Positions 63,700 through 64,000 of a stretch of DNA of 64,000 nucleotides are shown here, piece by piece (the first letter of the stretch is position 1; each line of letters starts with the position of its first letter). The DNA comes from Ariolimax columbianus (Eukaryota > Mollusca > Gastropoda > Stylommatophora > Arionidae), in the NCBI GenBank assembly GCA_036924085.1, contig JAVGWX010000002.1, positions 152,959,571 through 153,023,570 of the forward strand, read 5' to 3'. The translations under genes and the position numbers were made by a program. Below the pieces are notes generated by a model. It was not told where the DNA came from. It worked only from the letters and a program-made list of their open reading frames with translations, and ran no database searches.

Positions 63700-64000
63700 G
63701 TTGACTGTGCACATCCAAAAATAAAAATTCACATTAAAATCTAACATTACTTTGACAAATTCTAAATTTGCACTGCTTCTGCGAAAAGATAACCTGCAAC
63801 TAGAATAAATCTAAAGAACGCAACAGCCACCATAGATCACCAACGTCCCCACTGAGTTTGTCCAGTGGACCAACGGGTCAGTCTATTGCTAAGTAAGGGT
63901 GAGTGTTGAAATTAGGTGCACTGGACCACAAGCTTAACGAAACAATGCAACGTTATTTTGCTTTATGAAAATGTAATGATTAAAAAAAAAATATGTACAT
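63700..64000. other. no feature recognised
   Basis: Upstream flank of the SLC17-like gene; a non-coding first exon could lie here or beyond the window, but I cannot identify one. Confidence 0.35.

Overview
This is a window of animal nuclear DNA: AT-leaning, with canonical GT-AG introns, no operons, and very dense retroelement debris and minisatellites. Invertebrate-type SLC17 sequence, RNase H-bearing LINE tails and abundant short tandem arrays suggest a lophotrochozoan, most likely a mollusc. That assignment is inference; no rRNA or mitochondrial barcode is present.
The one clear host gene is on the minus strand from 61667 down to 22247. I assembled 14 coding exons by hand. Every junction has an AG acceptor and a GT donor, all phases agree, and the joined frame is 1908 nt (635 codons plus stop). 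It encodes a 12-TM SLC17 anion transporter, closest by motif to sialin (SLC17A5), with a 100-residue polar N-tail and a 60-residue acidic C-tail. Its 13 introns (0.7 to 7.1 kb) hold nearly all the repeats described in the right two thirds of the window.
Left of the gene (1-22 kb) I see no host exon. This part holds a 56-bp x 11 array (1191-1806); a duplicated block of LINE RNase H end + 26-bp array + unique segment (2371-5947); a SINE-like element whose 5' end is amplified into 27 copies of a 46-bp unit (8592-10668); an RTE-like LINE split by another copy of the same family, whose 5' end is amplified into 12 copies of a 38-bp unit (13290-15400); and degenerate arrays up to 23 kb.
Inside the gene: intron 13 holds LINE pieces and a 43-bp array; intron 12 a 346-bp foldback; intron 11 a dead mariner element (29532-30860); intron 9 a mariner 5' end with a terminal-inverted-repeat insert, plus a LINE with a 16-bp x 19 array inside its ORF; intron 7 a LINE split by an 863-bp retroposed sequence containing a piece of 28S rRNA; intron 5 a LINE with a 46-bp x 8 array inside its ORF; intron 3 a 3.2-kb ATG/CAT-type array and two LINEs of opposite strand; intron 2 a minisatellite that repeats the exon 2 splice donor.
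The recurring theme is that many minisatellites here started inside retroelements: at the 5' end of a SINE-like family, within LINE coding sequence, or at LINE 3' ends.
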